From NCBI RefSeq assembly GCF_000332135.1, contig NZ_KB235896.1:744001-808000 (forward strand): 64,000 nucleotides of DNA, in the 5' to 3' direction. The notes beneath the pieces were generated by a model. The model did not search any database, was not told the DNA's origin, and saw only the letters and a list, made by a program, of their open reading frames with translations. Within the stretch, counting starts at the first letter, position 1; every line of letters starts with the position of its first letter. Positions 1-9,990 of the stretch are shown here, piece by piece. The translations under genes and the position numbers were made by a program. This DNA is from Anabaena sp. PCC 7108 (lineage in GTDB: Bacteria; Cyanobacteriota; Cyanobacteriia; Cyanobacteriales; Nostocaceae).

Positions 1-278
1 TTGCTCCAGTGACTAGAATCATAGCTTTTGGATTTGAGTATGGGCTATTCCTCTAGTTAAGTTTAATCACTATTTTGTCTGATAGCGTGGCGTAGCCATA
101 TCAGGATTTTCAGGATTTAAGGATTAACAGGATTAAGATGAGGATCTAGAATGGAAACGTTGGGGTTAAACAAAATTGATGCAGATACCAGAAACAAACC
201 CAAAGATAATAATACCTATATCTAGTCTCTACACAACTGATTTTTATGCTTGGATACAGGAACAAGTTTCTTTACTCC

Positions 279-1064
279 CTAAAACTCCACAATAACTGGT
301 GTATGATCGCTAGGCTGTTCCAACTTTCTTGGTGCGACATCAATAATACAACTTTGAGCGCGATCGCACAAAACCGATGTGAGATAATGATGGTCTATTC
401 TCCATCCTAAATTACGCTTGAAAGCAGCAGTACGATAATCCCACCAACTATAATGTCCTTTTTCGCTGTTGAATTTACGAAAAGCATCCGCAAAACCCAG
501 CGAAAGAATATCTCGTAAAGCTTGGCGTTCTGGTTCAGATGCCATAATATGATTTTCTATCTTTACTTTGTCGTGAATATCTATATCTTCCAAAGCGATA
601 TTAAAATCACCACACATACAAATAGCCGGATTTGACAACAACAGCACCTGCAAATATTCCCGCAGTATTTTTAACCAACCCAGCTTATATTCATATTTGT
701 CGCTGTCTACAGATGAACCGTTGGGAACATAAAGATTAATAATTCTAACTCCGTCAATTACACCAGTTATTACCCGCTTTTGCTCCTCCCATTCTGTTTC
801 TATCTCTGGTAAAATTGCCGTGAAACCCATACTCACATCTTCTAAAGGTTGACGACTAATGAGCGCCACGCCATTATAAGATTTCTGTCCAGAAATATAA
901 GGGTAATAGCCTATTTTTTCAAACGCTAAAATCGGAAAATCTTTATCTATTACTTTCGTCTCTTGCAAACACAGAACATCAACAGAATTTTGATTTAACC
1001 AATTAATTACCTGTTCTAAGCGTATACGAATCGAATTTACGTTCCAAGTAGCAATTTTCATCAT
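279..1064 (-). CDS. xth: Exodeoxyribonuclease III (AP endonuclease family)
   Basis: A 261-residue protein of the exonuclease/endonuclease/phosphatase fold, the usual length for ExoIII. It would cleave DNA at abasic sites and trim 3' ends in base-excision repair in the cytoplasm. Visible family motifs in order are WNVNS near the N-terminus, the metal-binding LQETK around residue 37, GDFNIA near 150, WWDYR near 210, and the C-terminal PSDHTPV that carries the catalytic Asp-His. The start gives MMKIATWNVNS; the second Met is an equally good start. It stands alone, with no operon partner. Family assignment is firm; the split between ExoIII and general AP endonuclease activity rests on family knowledge. 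Confidence 0.93.
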   Translation of the reverse strand: MMKIATWNVNSIRIRLEQVINWLNQNSVDVLCLQETKVIDKDFPILAFEKIGYYPYISGQKSYNGVALISRQPLEDVSMGFTAILPEIETEWEEQKRVITGVIDGVRIINLYVPNGSSVDSDKYEYKLGWLKILREYLQVLLLSNPAICMCGDFNIALEDIDIHDKVKIENHIMASEPERQALRDILSLGFADAFRKFNSEKGHYSWWDYRTAAFKRNLGWRIDHHYLTSVLCDRAQSCIIDVAPRKLEQPSDHTPVIVEF

Positions 1065-1856
1065 TTTTCAGTATTACAATCAGTAGGTATACTTTAATAT
1101 TTGTGGTTGGGATCACGCAAGAGAAAGTAATCAGAGGATTTAAAGCTTATTTATCTTTCTTGACATAGTTGGCTTGAATTTTGCCGACCAATTTAGATTA
1201 AGAATTATAAAAAATTTAAATTTCTGGTAAATAAAAACTCTAGAAAATTGTTACAATCCATTATTTTTACGCCAAAAATAGGCGATTACTAATTGCTCTA
1301 ATTTGTGATTTAGTATGTCTCGCTACAAAATCAGTGAATTTGTGAGCTAGACTACAGAACATTTTAATTGATTATGATCCCCAAGGTAGATGAAAATCCG
1401 AAATGCTCGGTTATAGTTTAAGAGTGCTGTTGATTTTTAGCTATTACTTAATAATTGCAATAATCAGCATTTTTATGCCCCTTTTTATTAGAAGATGTTC
1501 TTAACAGTGATCAAGTGTACCAAAAATTCCCCACAGACGGGTTCGCCTAGCACTCAGCAGCAAGCAGTTGTCTTTGCTCTCCCCCACAGTGAGAGAGGTC
1601 TTAAAATTCCTTTTTTTTTCCCTTTTCCTGGTGAGGAAGGGGTTATGGGTTAGGTCTTCAGGGTTTTGATGTTAATCACGCTACTGCTAAAACATCCTTT
1701 GAGAAAAGAAATTATTATCTGCAATTTACAGCAGATTACAGGTTGTAGGAAGTACAAAATTTAAACCCAAAATTATGTATCCAGGAGATTTTACTCCTGA
1801 CTCCTAAATTCTGCTGTAGATTGCAAAGCCGAGTGGTTGATGCTTAAAACAACCAA
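1065..1856. other. Long intergenic stretch without a supported gene
   Basis: About 790 bases between exonuclease III and the first inverted-repeat element, AT-rich and closed by stops in all frames. It contains fragments resembling dispersed noncoding repeats, for instance the T-rich then G-rich stretch near 1605-1660. I see no convincing RNA gene or coding remnant. Confidence 0.5.
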
Positions 1857-1957
1857 TAGACATCTGATGAAAAAGAATGTAGAGCCGAGAATCCCTACCC
1901 AGGTCACGTCTCTATAAGGGTTCTGGATAACGCATATTTCATTTCTGGAGATGTCTA
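1857..1957. repeat. MITE-like element, family A, copy 1
   Basis: A 101-bp element bounded by imperfect inverted ends, TAGACATCTGATGAAA on the left and TTTCTGGAGATGTCTA on the right. In inverted orientation its interior matches the element at 43890-43980, sharing ATATGCGTT, AGAACCCTT and TAGAGACGT in the same order. The TA at each outer edge fits insertion at a TA dinucleotide, as for IS630/Tc1-type MITEs. It carries no coding sequence. The family name is mine. Confidence 0.65.
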
Positions 1958-2027
1958 ATTTATTTGGGTTTAATCAAAAATTTTTTTGCCTGATTTCAAC
2001 AATCATCTTTTCGAGGAGGAAGTTGTT

Positions 2028-2225
2028 ATGAATAAGAGAGTTAATACCTGCCCATGCTGCGGTGGTTCCATTTTGCGTCATGTTCGTTATGGCGAATTGT
2101 ATTGGTTTTGCCTATCATGCCGACAAGAAGTGCCACTGTTAAATATTAATCGTTTACCTAATTCAGATACTCGTAATACATCAGGAGTGCTTACCGAGCA
2201 GGCAGTTGACCTAGCATCATCCTGA
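2028..2225 (+). CDS. Small zinc-ribbon protein
   Basis: A 65-residue protein starting MNKRVNTCPCCGGSIL. A reading frame continues upstream to 1986, but the ATG at 2028 follows a strong ribosome binding site (GAGGAGG at 2013-2019, 8 bases upstream), so I choose it. Two CxxC knuckles, CPCC at residues 8-11 and CLSC near 30, indicate a zinc ribbon; the remaining 30 residues are polar and low in structure. Small proteins of this type are common in heterocystous cyanobacteria, but no function can be assigned from sequence. It could bind nucleic acid or another protein. Confidence 0.72.
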   Translation: MNKRVNTCPCCGGSILRHVRYGELYWFCLSCRQEVPLLNINRLPNSDTRNTSGVLTEQAVDLASS

Positions 2226-2432
2226 AATTAATACAAGATCAAAACACGTTAATTAGCCTAGATTTAGCGCAAGTGTCAAACTCCAGATGACGCTGGCGCT
2301 ATGCTTTGAGCAATTTCCAAAAGTTGATTTCCAAAAGTTGATTCCAAAAAGTTTGTGATCAAGATAGCTGATAACCTTACCAATATCTCGTTATGATATA
2401 AAAGTAGATAAAACTTAAAAAATATTTATCCA

Positions 2433-3794
2433 ATGCTGATTGACTCCTCTGGCTTATCCAAAGTCAAAGACTCAGTAACCAAGACAATTCTTTTCGGTAA
2501 CGAACCTAAGCCAGAACTAATTGCCATTCTTGTAGTTTACTTTGTTCAAGGTATCTTAGGGTTAGCGCGTCTAGCCGTCAGTTTCTTCCTCAAAGATGAA
2601 TTGCATTTGAGTCCAGTTGAGGTATCAGCACTGTTGGGAATAGTCGCCATACCGTGGATGATTAAGCCCATATTTGGTTTTATTTCCGATGGTTTGCCTA
2701 TATTCGGCTACCGTCGCCGGCCATATTTAGTTTCATCAGGAATATTGGGCGCTGCTGCTTGGATCAGTTTGGGTACCATAGTCAATAATAGCTGGCAAGC
2801 AACAATAGCGATCGCTCTGAGTTCCCTCTCTGTCGCCTTCAGTGATGTGATTGTTGACTCCCTTATTGTCGAACGAGCCAGGGCAGAAACCCAAGCTAAA
2901 GCCGGTTCCCTTCAATCTTTATCCTGGGGTGCTACTGCTCTTGGAGGCGTAATCACAGCCTACTTTAGTGGCTTACTATTAGAACATTTCACTACCCGTA
3001 CAGTATTTTTATTTACCGCTGGATTTCCTCTGATTATTTCATTGGTAGCATGGTTAATTGCAGAAACACCAATCAGCAAAGTTGAATCAGAAAATCATCA
3101 TACCAACTTTCTCACCGTCAAAAATCAAATTATTCAACTACGCCAAGCCTTTAGTCAACCAAGAATTTGGCTACCCACAGCATTTATATTTATTTGGCAA
3201 TCTACACCCAGTGGCGACTCAGCTTTTTTCTTCTTTTTCACCAACGAACTTCACTTTAAACCAGAATTTTTAGGCAGAGTTAATCTCGTTACAAGTTTAG
3301 CTTCATTAATTGGCATTTGGATATTTCAACGTTTTCTTAAAGGTGTTCCCTTTCGGGTAATTTGTAGCTGGAGCATTATCATTTCCGCCATCTTAAGAAT
3401 GACAATACTCCTGTTAGTAACTCACACAAATAGAACATTAGGAATAGATGATAAATGGTTCAGTTTAGGTGATAGCTTAATTCTCGCCGTCATGGGACAA
3501 ATTGCATTTATGCCTGTAATGGTTTTAGCTGCTAGAATTTGTCCATTCGGAATAGAAGCAACATTATTTGCAATTTTAATGTCCATCTTTAATCTAGGAG
3601 GGGCTGTTTCCAGAGAGCTTGGTGCATTAATTATGCACTGGTTAGGAATAACTGATACTAGATTTGATGCTCTATGGCTGTTAGTGATAATTACTAATTT
3701 CAGTGCTTTGTTACCTCTTTTATTCATCAACTGGCTACCTGTAGACAAAGAGGAATCTGAGATCACAGAATTACCGGCAGTTTCAGTTAATTAG
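2433..3794 (+). CDS. Folate/biopterin-type MFS transporter (BT1 family)
   Basis: A 453-residue polytopic inner-membrane protein with about 12 hydrophobic segments. The N-terminal YFVQGILGLARLAVSFFLKD and the loop after segment 2 (GFISDGLPIFGYRRRPYL) are typical of the BT1 folate-biopterin transporter family. Cyanobacterial members such as Synechocystis Slr0642 transport folates; the substrate here is inferred from that. The ATG at 2433 puts a short cytoplasmic tail before segment 1. It is a single gene, convergent with the globin gene downstream. Just after its stop lies GGACTTACGCA, a half-site of the inverted-repeat element also present at 48538-48660. Confidence 0.85.
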   Translation: MLIDSSGLSKVKDSVTKTILFGNEPKPELIAILVVYFVQGILGLARLAVSFFLKDELHLSPVEVSALLGIVAIPWMIKPIFGFISDGLPIFGYRRRPYLVSSGILGAAAWISLGTIVNNSWQATIAIALSSLSVAFSDVIVDSLIVERARAETQAKAGSLQSLSWGATALGGVITAYFSGLLLEHFTTRTVFLFTAGFPLIISLVAWLIAETPISKVESENHHTNFLTVKNQIIQLRQAFSQPRIWLPTAFIFIWQSTPSGDSAFFFFFTNELHFKPEFLGRVNLVTSLASLIGIWIFQRFLKGVPFRVICSWSIIISAILRMTILLLVTHTNRTLGIDDKWFSLGDSLILAVMGQIAFMPVMVLAARICPFGIEATLFAILMSIFNLGGAVSRELGALIMHWLGITDTRFDALWLLVIITNFSALLPLLFINWLPVDKEESEITELPAVSVN

Positions 3795-3882
3795 GACTTA
3801 CGCAAAAAATGCTCAAACTCTTATTTCTCTCTGTCCTCTGTGGTATGCTTCGGGAAGTCACTTCGTGTCTACGATATTCGAT

Positions 3883-5907
3883 CTAAGAGCGATCGCTAAC
3901 TGATGATTTATACTTTGAACCATCAGGCATAATCGCACCTTCCAGGAACGCACTACTCAATTCATAATCGCTGACTTTAGCATTTTTGAGATTAGCACCA
4001 GTTAGGTAAGCTCCTGCTAAGTTTGCACCACTCAAACTAGCATCTCTCAAATTTGCACCATTCAAGTTTGCATCACTTAAATCTGCACAAATTAAATTAG
4101 CATTACTTAAATTGGCACTATTAAGATTAGCTTGAGTTAATTTAGCAAAACCCAATTTTCCATGACTCAAATCTGCACCACTAAGTTTAACCTGACTGAG
4201 ATTAGCATTATCTAAATTGGCATAGCTCAAATTAGCATTAGTCAAATCACATTCCATCAAATTAGCTTTACTCAAATTGGCATGAGAGAGATTAATATCT
4301 ACTAACTCCGCACCAGCAGCATCCAAACCTCTCAAAGAAACACCATCTTTATTCAAATCTTGCAGGGCTAAAATTCTCGCATAACTAACTTTAACATTGT
4401 GTGCGGCATCAACCGTACTCCAAGCTTGATAATGAAATTGTTTTCTCCGGTCTGGAGCTTCTTTAATGAATAAAACTAACGCCACCACCAGACTGATAGT
4501 ATCAGCAGCACCCAAAGCCTCTCCAAACAGAGAATTATCATCGACAATTAGCAGAAATACCGTAAACACAACTGCTGAAATTACAGCCACTAACCATACT
4601 GGTGCTATCCAGAAAGCATCAATAAATTTAGCAGGAAGTTGTTTGATGACTTCACTAAATGGCTGTTCTGATATTTTTGTCTGAAATTTCTGATAACTAG
4701 CAGTAAAATTAGTGAGAATTTCTTTTAAAACTTCACCATCTAACTGAATCGATATCAGAGATTTTTTCTCCTGTTCCGCTGTGGAATCAAATAGCTGAGA
4801 TTCTTTTTGAATTTCAGTTTTTAAAGTTGCAGGTTTCGCTAAAGTTTTAGGTTTCTCAGCTTGTACAGGTTTCGCTAAAGTTGTAGGTTTTTCAGCTTGG
4901 ATAACTTTAGGTGAAGATTCTTCCCCCGCACCTTTTAACATCAAGGTTGTAATAGCTCTATAAGCATCTAGCCAAGCTTTTTTGACTTCAGGAGTCCAAT
5001 CTTCCCCAAGATACTGCTCAAACGCCAACAACAGTGCTTCCCCCACTGGCCTATAATATTTAGGAACTACTCCATAACCGATGTGTCTACCTCCTAAAGC
5101 CTTGAGAACTGGCTCTAATGCTTCTGGGTTGCGGAGATTTTCTACTACCAAAACCAGGGAATTTATCAGCTTTTTTTCTTGACTTCCCATATCAGTATGG
5201 GTAAATAACGGTTTCACCTCTGGGTGAGCTTGAAAAAGATTATCGTAGAAGCTGGCTGCAAATTCATTAGCGTGAGGTTTAACTTTTTCAAAGCTATTTA
5301 CTAATATTTCTACAGGTAACTCTGAAGATTCTGCTTCTGGTATTTCTGTTAATATTTGCTCCGCTACTTCTATTTGTGGAATTTCCTCTATTTTTTGCTC
5401 AATAGGTTTTGTAATTGTTTGTATTGCTTGTTGTTCTGAATTTTCTGTTATCTCTGATTTATCTGATTTATCGGATTTAACTTGTGTTGTTGGTACATGA
5501 TCTACACTTGCACCTTTTAACATCAAGGTTGTAATAGCTGTAAAAGCATCTAACCAAGCTTTTTTGACTTCAGGAGTCCAATCTTCCACAAGATACTGTT
5601 CAAACGTCAGTAGTAGTGCTTCCCCAACTGGTTCATAATAATTGGGAATAGCTCCATAACCGACGTGTCTACCTCCTAAAGCCTTGAGAACTGGCTCTAA
5701 TGCTTCTGGGTTGCGGAGACTTTCTACCACCAAAACCAGGGAATTTATCAGCTTTTTTTGTTGAGTTCCCATATCAGTATTAGCAAATAACGGTTTCACT
5801 TCTGGGTGAGCGTTAAAAAGATTATCGTAGAAGCTGGCTGCAAATTCATTAGCATGAGGTTTAACTTTTTCAAAACTTTGCTCTAAGAGTTCAACATTTA
5901 ACGTCAT
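3883..5907 (-). CDS. Tandem globin - membrane - pentapeptide-repeat protein
   Basis: A 674-residue multidomain protein. Residues 1-132 and roughly 203-330 are two closely similar globin domains of the flavohaemoglobin/single-domain type. Each has the B10-type Tyr in FAASFYDNLF and a proximal His in LGGRHVGYG or LGGRHIGYG. A Lys/Pro-rich linker with repeated AEKPxTLAKP motifs follows, then two hydrophobic segments near residues 435-480. The last 150 residues are about 20 pentapeptide repeats of the A(N/D)LXX type, which form a right-handed beta-helix. No reductase domain is present, so a haem-based O2, NO or redox sensor or scavenger at a membrane is more likely than a flavohaemoglobin enzyme. 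It is the last gene of the minus-strand run, 13 bases after its neighbour. Confidence 0.88.
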   Translation of the reverse strand: MTLNVELLEQSFEKVKPHANEFAASFYDNLFNAHPEVKPLFANTDMGTQQKKLINSLVLVVESLRNPEALEPVLKALGGRHVGYGAIPNYYEPVGEALLLTFEQYLVEDWTPEVKKAWLDAFTAITTLMLKGASVDHVPTTQVKSDKSDKSEITENSEQQAIQTITKPIEQKIEEIPQIEVAEQILTEIPEAESSELPVEILVNSFEKVKPHANEFAASFYDNLFQAHPEVKPLFTHTDMGSQEKKLINSLVLVVENLRNPEALEPVLKALGGRHIGYGVVPKYYRPVGEALLLAFEQYLGEDWTPEVKKAWLDAYRAITTLMLKGAGEESSPKVIQAEKPTTLAKPVQAEKPKTLAKPATLKTEIQKESQLFDSTAEQEKKSLISIQLDGEVLKEILTNFTASYQKFQTKISEQPFSEVIKQLPAKFIDAFWIAPVWLVAVISAVVFTVFLLIVDDNSLFGEALGAADTISLVVALVLFIKEAPDRRKQFHYQAWSTVDAAHNVKVSYARILALQDLNKDGVSLRGLDAAGAELVDINLSHANLSKANLMECDLTNANLSYANLDNANLSQVKLSGADLSHGKLGFAKLTQANLNSANLSNANLICADLSDANLNGANLRDASLSGANLAGAYLTGANLKNAKVSDYELSSAFLEGAIMPDGSKYKSSVSDRS

Positions 5908-5920
5908 GCTTTTTTCCCTA

Positions 5921-7228
5921 TTAGTTGGAGAGAATTATGTCAGAGTAAGCAAAAGACCAAACTGGGCGCATTTTAAGAAACTCTGCAAAGGAAATTTTCA
6001 AGTCTTTATTATCATCATATTTTTCCATGTATTCATCGACTTCATTAGAAGGTAATCCCCACTCTAACAATAGGGTTTTTAGCTCAAATTCATCAATGTA
6101 ACCGCTCTGATCAATATCTAGTTGCTCGAAAATCAATCTGCACTTTTCTTCATTGCTAATATTTTTACCTTTGGTTAAACATTCAACTTTTAGCGTTTCT
6201 GTTTGTAGTCGTTGTTTAACACCCTTAATTTGCCAGATTTTTTCATAAAATTCATCAAAACTAAATTCATCAAAATTGGTATTTCGAGCAATAAAGTTAT
6301 TGATAAAAGAATCTGGAACTTGCCACTCGTGCCAAAGAGTTCTCAATTCTTCCTTATCTAAACTTCCAGTTTTATTTGTATCCAATTGAGCAAAAACTGC
6401 TGCTGCGATTGTTTGATCATCAACCTCATCAGAAGTGATGGACAAATTATTATTTATCCATAATTCTTTCGCATCTTCATCAATTAATGTCTGTCTTTGA
6501 CTTTCTTTCGTCCAACTGATCCATTCTGCTGCGGTAGGATTCATAATTAACTTGTACAAAGCATTATATCCAAGCAGAAACAGAATAAAAAACAAGTTGC
6601 CAGCAACACCTAAGACAGATGGTAATATCAACACACCAGCAGCCAGAATCGAAGCAGAATAAAGATTATCTTTAAAGAGTCCAAAAACAGTAAAGATAAA
6701 GTAAAATACTCGACACCAAACGTATGTACTAAGCACTAAAAATGTGTTGATTAACCAAAAATTTGAATCTGGTTCTAAGAGGAGATTAACGGCACTATAG
6801 AGATGTAAACTGACAAAGAATAGATAGCCTGGAATCATTGCACTCTTAGAGCCAAAAACAATCGGTGTTTGGTAAAAAGATGAGGTGACATGACCGATTA
6901 TGGCTGATAGTGCCATGATCATGGCAGGTATTTCTGGATTACTACTAAAAAACGCAATCACACCAAAAACAACCTCTATACTTCCAGAAATTACATGAGT
7001 TCTGATTGATAATTTCCTCTTGGGTAGCATGAGAAATTTCGGGTGTGGCGGGTTCGTGTAATGGTAGTACAAAACATAAAAATTACTGAGAATTGATGCA
7101 CCACAAAGAATTAGTTTTTGATAATATTCAATTTCATCTCCTGTAAAGGTGGTACTAAAATAAAAGCAAGCCAGGGCGTAAATGGTGGCAGGTAAAAGTA
7201 GGAACAAATTCTTGAAAGATACTGACAT
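5921..7228 (-). CDS. Membrane protein with C-terminal EF-hands
   Basis: A 435-residue protein. The first ~240 residues hold about seven hydrophobic segments with no recognised transporter signature. The C-terminal ~170 residues hold four EF-hand positions: DTNKTGSLDKEE is canonical, the next is degenerate (around FDEFSFDEF), DIDQSGYIDEFE is canonical, and the last is DDNKDLKISFAE. Calcium binding on the cytoplasmic side is inferred. Calcium could gate or tether the membrane part, whose activity is unknown. It lies 13 bases upstream of the globin gene, so the two are probably co-transcribed. Confidence 0.82.
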   Translation of the reverse strand: MSVSFKNLFLLLPATIYALACFYFSTTFTGDEIEYYQKLILCGASILSNFYVLYYHYTNPPHPKFLMLPKRKLSIRTHVISGSIEVVFGVIAFFSSNPEIPAMIMALSAIIGHVTSSFYQTPIVFGSKSAMIPGYLFFVSLHLYSAVNLLLEPDSNFWLINTFLVLSTYVWCRVFYFIFTVFGLFKDNLYSASILAAGVLILPSVLGVAGNLFFILFLLGYNALYKLIMNPTAAEWISWTKESQRQTLIDEDAKELWINNNLSITSDEVDDQTIAAAVFAQLDTNKTGSLDKEELRTLWHEWQVPDSFINNFIARNTNFDEFSFDEFYEKIWQIKGVKQRLQTETLKVECLTKGKNISNEEKCRLIFEQLDIDQSGYIDEFELKTLLLEWGLPSNEVDEYMEKYDDNKDLKISFAEFLKMRPVWSFAYSDIILSN

Positions 7229-7480
7229 ATTTAGTCTCTTTGTTTCATTGATGAAATTTGATTTATGGCTCTCCCAGAATGGTTATGGTAATTTAATAAC
7301 AAAAAAATCTAAAAATCCTTATTAGACAGTGATTTCAGCAATCTAAAAATATAGATTTAATAAGAATCTGGTTTTATTATATTAAAACCTTTTCTATCTA
7401 AGAATTTTAGATGATATTAAGTATTATTTTTACATAGCTAGTCTAGGAGAGCCTGATTTATTAAGCTGAGATTTTGGAAG

Positions 7481-9493
7481 TTAATTGTTTACTGATGCAG
7501 TATTATTAACAACGTTAAGGTTAGCAACTAACCCATAGGTTGATACATACTCTTCTAACTCTTGCAAATCAACTGTTCCACTTTTATCTGCGTCTAGAGT
7601 GTTGAATAGATAATCAGTTATGTACTTCCTGACTTCTTGTGAGCTACGTTCACCTGTTGTCATATCTTCTATGCGTCCTAAAAGCTCCATAATTTCGTCT
7701 TTATCAAGTGCTTTACTTCCATCTGTATCCAATTCAAGGAAAAGCTTTCTGATATCTTCTGTTGCCATTCTCGAAGAGCGTAAAGTTTCTCTCAATAATT
7801 CATTACCAAATGAATTCATAAACAATATTTGTTCGATGACTGGTATGCAGAAGAAACCTAATGCTGCCCAAAAAATTGCATATCTTACGGCTTCAGGATT
7901 TGCAGTTGCAGTAACTCCTAGAAAAAGAGATGCCCACAGGAAAAAGTTAGGATTCACAAGCAGAATATAAGCATCCTTAGCTTCTGCCTTATTCAGCTTA
8001 CCTGTTGTTAATACTGAAGTTAATACAGCAGAGACACGGATTAAGATAAAAACTAATGTTGCCACTGCTAGTTGTTGCAAACAGGCTAGGGAACGGTTCA
8101 GATCAGTTGATGAAAATAAGTCAGAAATGAATGTTGATGGAGTAAACTGAAACCCAGTTGCCAAAGCCATAAATGCGACAGCAAGCACTCCAATAAATTT
8201 CCAGTTCTTACTGTGGTGGTTTGATTCAACAGGAGATTTATCACGCCAAAATTGGGCTAAAGCTGCCGGTATTGCCAAACCAACAATGAGAATAATTCCG
8301 AAAAATATCAGGCTTGAATTGTTAATTGGTAATTGTTTTGCCAAGCCAAATGTCACAACCAATGCAACAGGAGTGATGATTGATAAAGTCCTGGATAAGA
8401 TAGCCGAGGGATAAAGATTACCGCCCCAAAGTACCGATAAAACTGGGGAAGTAAGGGCGGGTGGAACCATCAAAAAAAGCACCCACATAACTTTGTACAA
8501 ATCACCGGGGCTTTGATACAAAATTCCCGAAAATATTAAAAATATTCCAACTAACCATCTTACTAACATCCACCCGTAAACTATGTACTTCACAGTTGAA
8601 GTTACTTTGCGTTTACTCGCTGCAAAGTCAATATCCAGGTAAGTATAAAAGGTGGAAGCAGCTAGACAAACAACAATTATTCCTCGAAATAGTTCTGATG
8701 GAATTCCTCCTGTGGAGGCACTTAAAGCCCTTACCAAGCATCCTAATAAGAAAGCAGCAGCATAGAGAAAAATTGCCCACATAATTGACAGATCATTAAT
8801 CTGTTTTCGTACAGAAGCTGCACCACCGGATTCTTTATCACGAAACTTGACTAACTCTTCTTTAGAGAGTGCTTTACCATTAGGCAGTTTCAGATGTTTA
8901 TAAGCAGTTGGTGGTAAATCACTTAAATAAAGTGCTAAGGGTTCTAATACATATTGATGGCACACCACCAGAACAGTTTCGCCCCGTTCTAAATGTGGTA
9001 CAATTCGCTCTTGGTAAAAACTTGCAGCGCGGTGATAAACTTGTGCAATTTTCTCGCCAGCCGGCGGTGCTTCGTTATGTGAATGCAACATTTCCTCGAA
9101 GCCTTCGTAGCCCAAAGCTAGACGAAGTAGATTCAAATTACGACCTGCAAAAATGCCAAAAGATTTCTCACTAATTCGATGGTCTATTTGAATAGGAATA
9201 TCAGAGGATTTCAAAGCCTGACTTTCAGCCAGGGCAATTTCACAAGTTTGTCTTGCACGTCTCATGTGAGAGACATATACAGCATCGAACTTCATCCCTT
9301 TTTTCTTGAGGTCAGAACCTGCTTGACGGGCTTGCAATCTACCAAATGCAGTCAAATCTACATCTAATACACCTGCAAAAATATTGCGTTCATTGCTGGT
9401 ACTTTCACCATGTCTAATGAAATAGACTTTTCCTTCTTGATGATTGTTTTCTCCTACTTGGCTAGATGTTTCTGAGTCAGAAATTATTTCCAC
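7481..9493 (-). CDS. Histidine phosphatase - membrane - EF-hand fusion
   Basis: A 670-residue fusion. Residues ~20-190 form a histidine phosphatase (phosphoglycerate mutase-like) domain with the catalytic RHGES near residue 28 and the second His in VVCHQYV near 180. Residues ~230-560 contain about nine to ten hydrophobic segments. The C-terminal ~90 residues contain two EF-hand loops, DTDGSKALDKDE and DADKSGTVDLQE. The phosphatase substrate is unknown. A calcium-controlled phosphohydrolase at the membrane is an inference from domain order. The gene is 252 bases upstream of the EF-hand membrane gene, so it may have a separate transcript or a processed one. Confidence 0.86.
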   Translation of the reverse strand: MEIISDSETSSQVGENNHQEGKVYFIRHGESTSNERNIFAGVLDVDLTAFGRLQARQAGSDLKKKGMKFDAVYVSHMRRARQTCEIALAESQALKSSDIPIQIDHRISEKSFGIFAGRNLNLLRLALGYEGFEEMLHSHNEAPPAGEKIAQVYHRAASFYQERIVPHLERGETVLVVCHQYVLEPLALYLSDLPPTAYKHLKLPNGKALSKEELVKFRDKESGGAASVRKQINDLSIMWAIFLYAAAFLLGCLVRALSASTGGIPSELFRGIIVVCLAASTFYTYLDIDFAASKRKVTSTVKYIVYGWMLVRWLVGIFLIFSGILYQSPGDLYKVMWVLFLMVPPALTSPVLSVLWGGNLYPSAILSRTLSIITPVALVVTFGLAKQLPINNSSLIFFGIILIVGLAIPAALAQFWRDKSPVESNHHSKNWKFIGVLAVAFMALATGFQFTPSTFISDLFSSTDLNRSLACLQQLAVATLVFILIRVSAVLTSVLTTGKLNKAEAKDAYILLVNPNFFLWASLFLGVTATANPEAVRYAIFWAALGFFCIPVIEQILFMNSFGNELLRETLRSSRMATEDIRKLFLELDTDGSKALDKDEIMELLGRIEDMTTGERSSQEVRKYITDYLFNTLDADKSGTVDLQELEEYVSTYGLVANLNVVNNTASVNN

Positions 9494-9576
9494 AATAGAT
9501 GCTCCTTCTGTAGATTATTCATGTTGTTCATGAAAGCCCTGTAACCTGAAAATTTCTGTGCTTTTGCAAAAAGCAA

Positions 9577-9894
9577 TTACAAATTCAAACTTTCTAATTC
9601 TTGCCAGAGAATAGACATAAAATCATTAGCATCCTTAATACCCATTTCTCCTAGTGCTTTCCACTCTTCAGTAGTGTAATCTAAATCCTGTCCCATAATG
9701 TCTTGAGTCCAATAAGGTAATTTAGATGGATTTTCCATTAGCTCATAAGTCATCTCCAATATTTTTGTGCCTGTCGTATTTTCCCTCACCTTTGTACTCA
9801 AGCAAAAAGCCAGTAATTTACCGAGATTGCTTTCCGGGGGAATAGATACTAGGAAAGCCATATTTTGAGCCAGAACAAACTTATCTAATTTCAT
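9577..9894 (-). CDS. Conserved-looking hypothetical protein, 105 aa
   Basis: A 105-residue soluble protein starting MKLDKFVLAQNMAFLV, with no signal peptide, membrane segment or metal motif that I can recognise. It is acidic toward the C-terminus and appears helical. It sits in the same direction between the nucleoside hydrolase and the phosphatase fusion, with an 83-base gap to the latter, and so may belong to the same operon. I do not recognise the family. Codon use looks ordinary for the region, which argues that it is a real gene. Confidence 0.6.
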   Translation of the reverse strand: MKLDKFVLAQNMAFLVSIPPESNLGKLLAFCLSTKVRENTTGTKILEMTYELMENPSKLPYWTQDIMGQDLDYTTEEWKALGEMGIKDANDFMSILWQELESLNL

Positions 9895-9990
9895 TTTTAT
9901 CTCTTTTCGTATTGCAACTGCTTATGCCGCAGTAGGGAAAATATTCAGATCAGAACATAAAATTTGCTCTGCTGCTGCTTCACCAGTGTT

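Noticed and set aside
1827-1850. GCCGAGTGGTTGATGC, resembling the D-arm of a tRNA-Ser or tRNA-Leu
   Set aside because: No acceptor stem, anticodon arm or T-arm can be formed around it; chance or remnant.
7620-7970. Plus-strand frame opposite the phosphatase/EF-hand gene
   Set aside because: Lies wholly within a clear gene on the other strand, with no family features.
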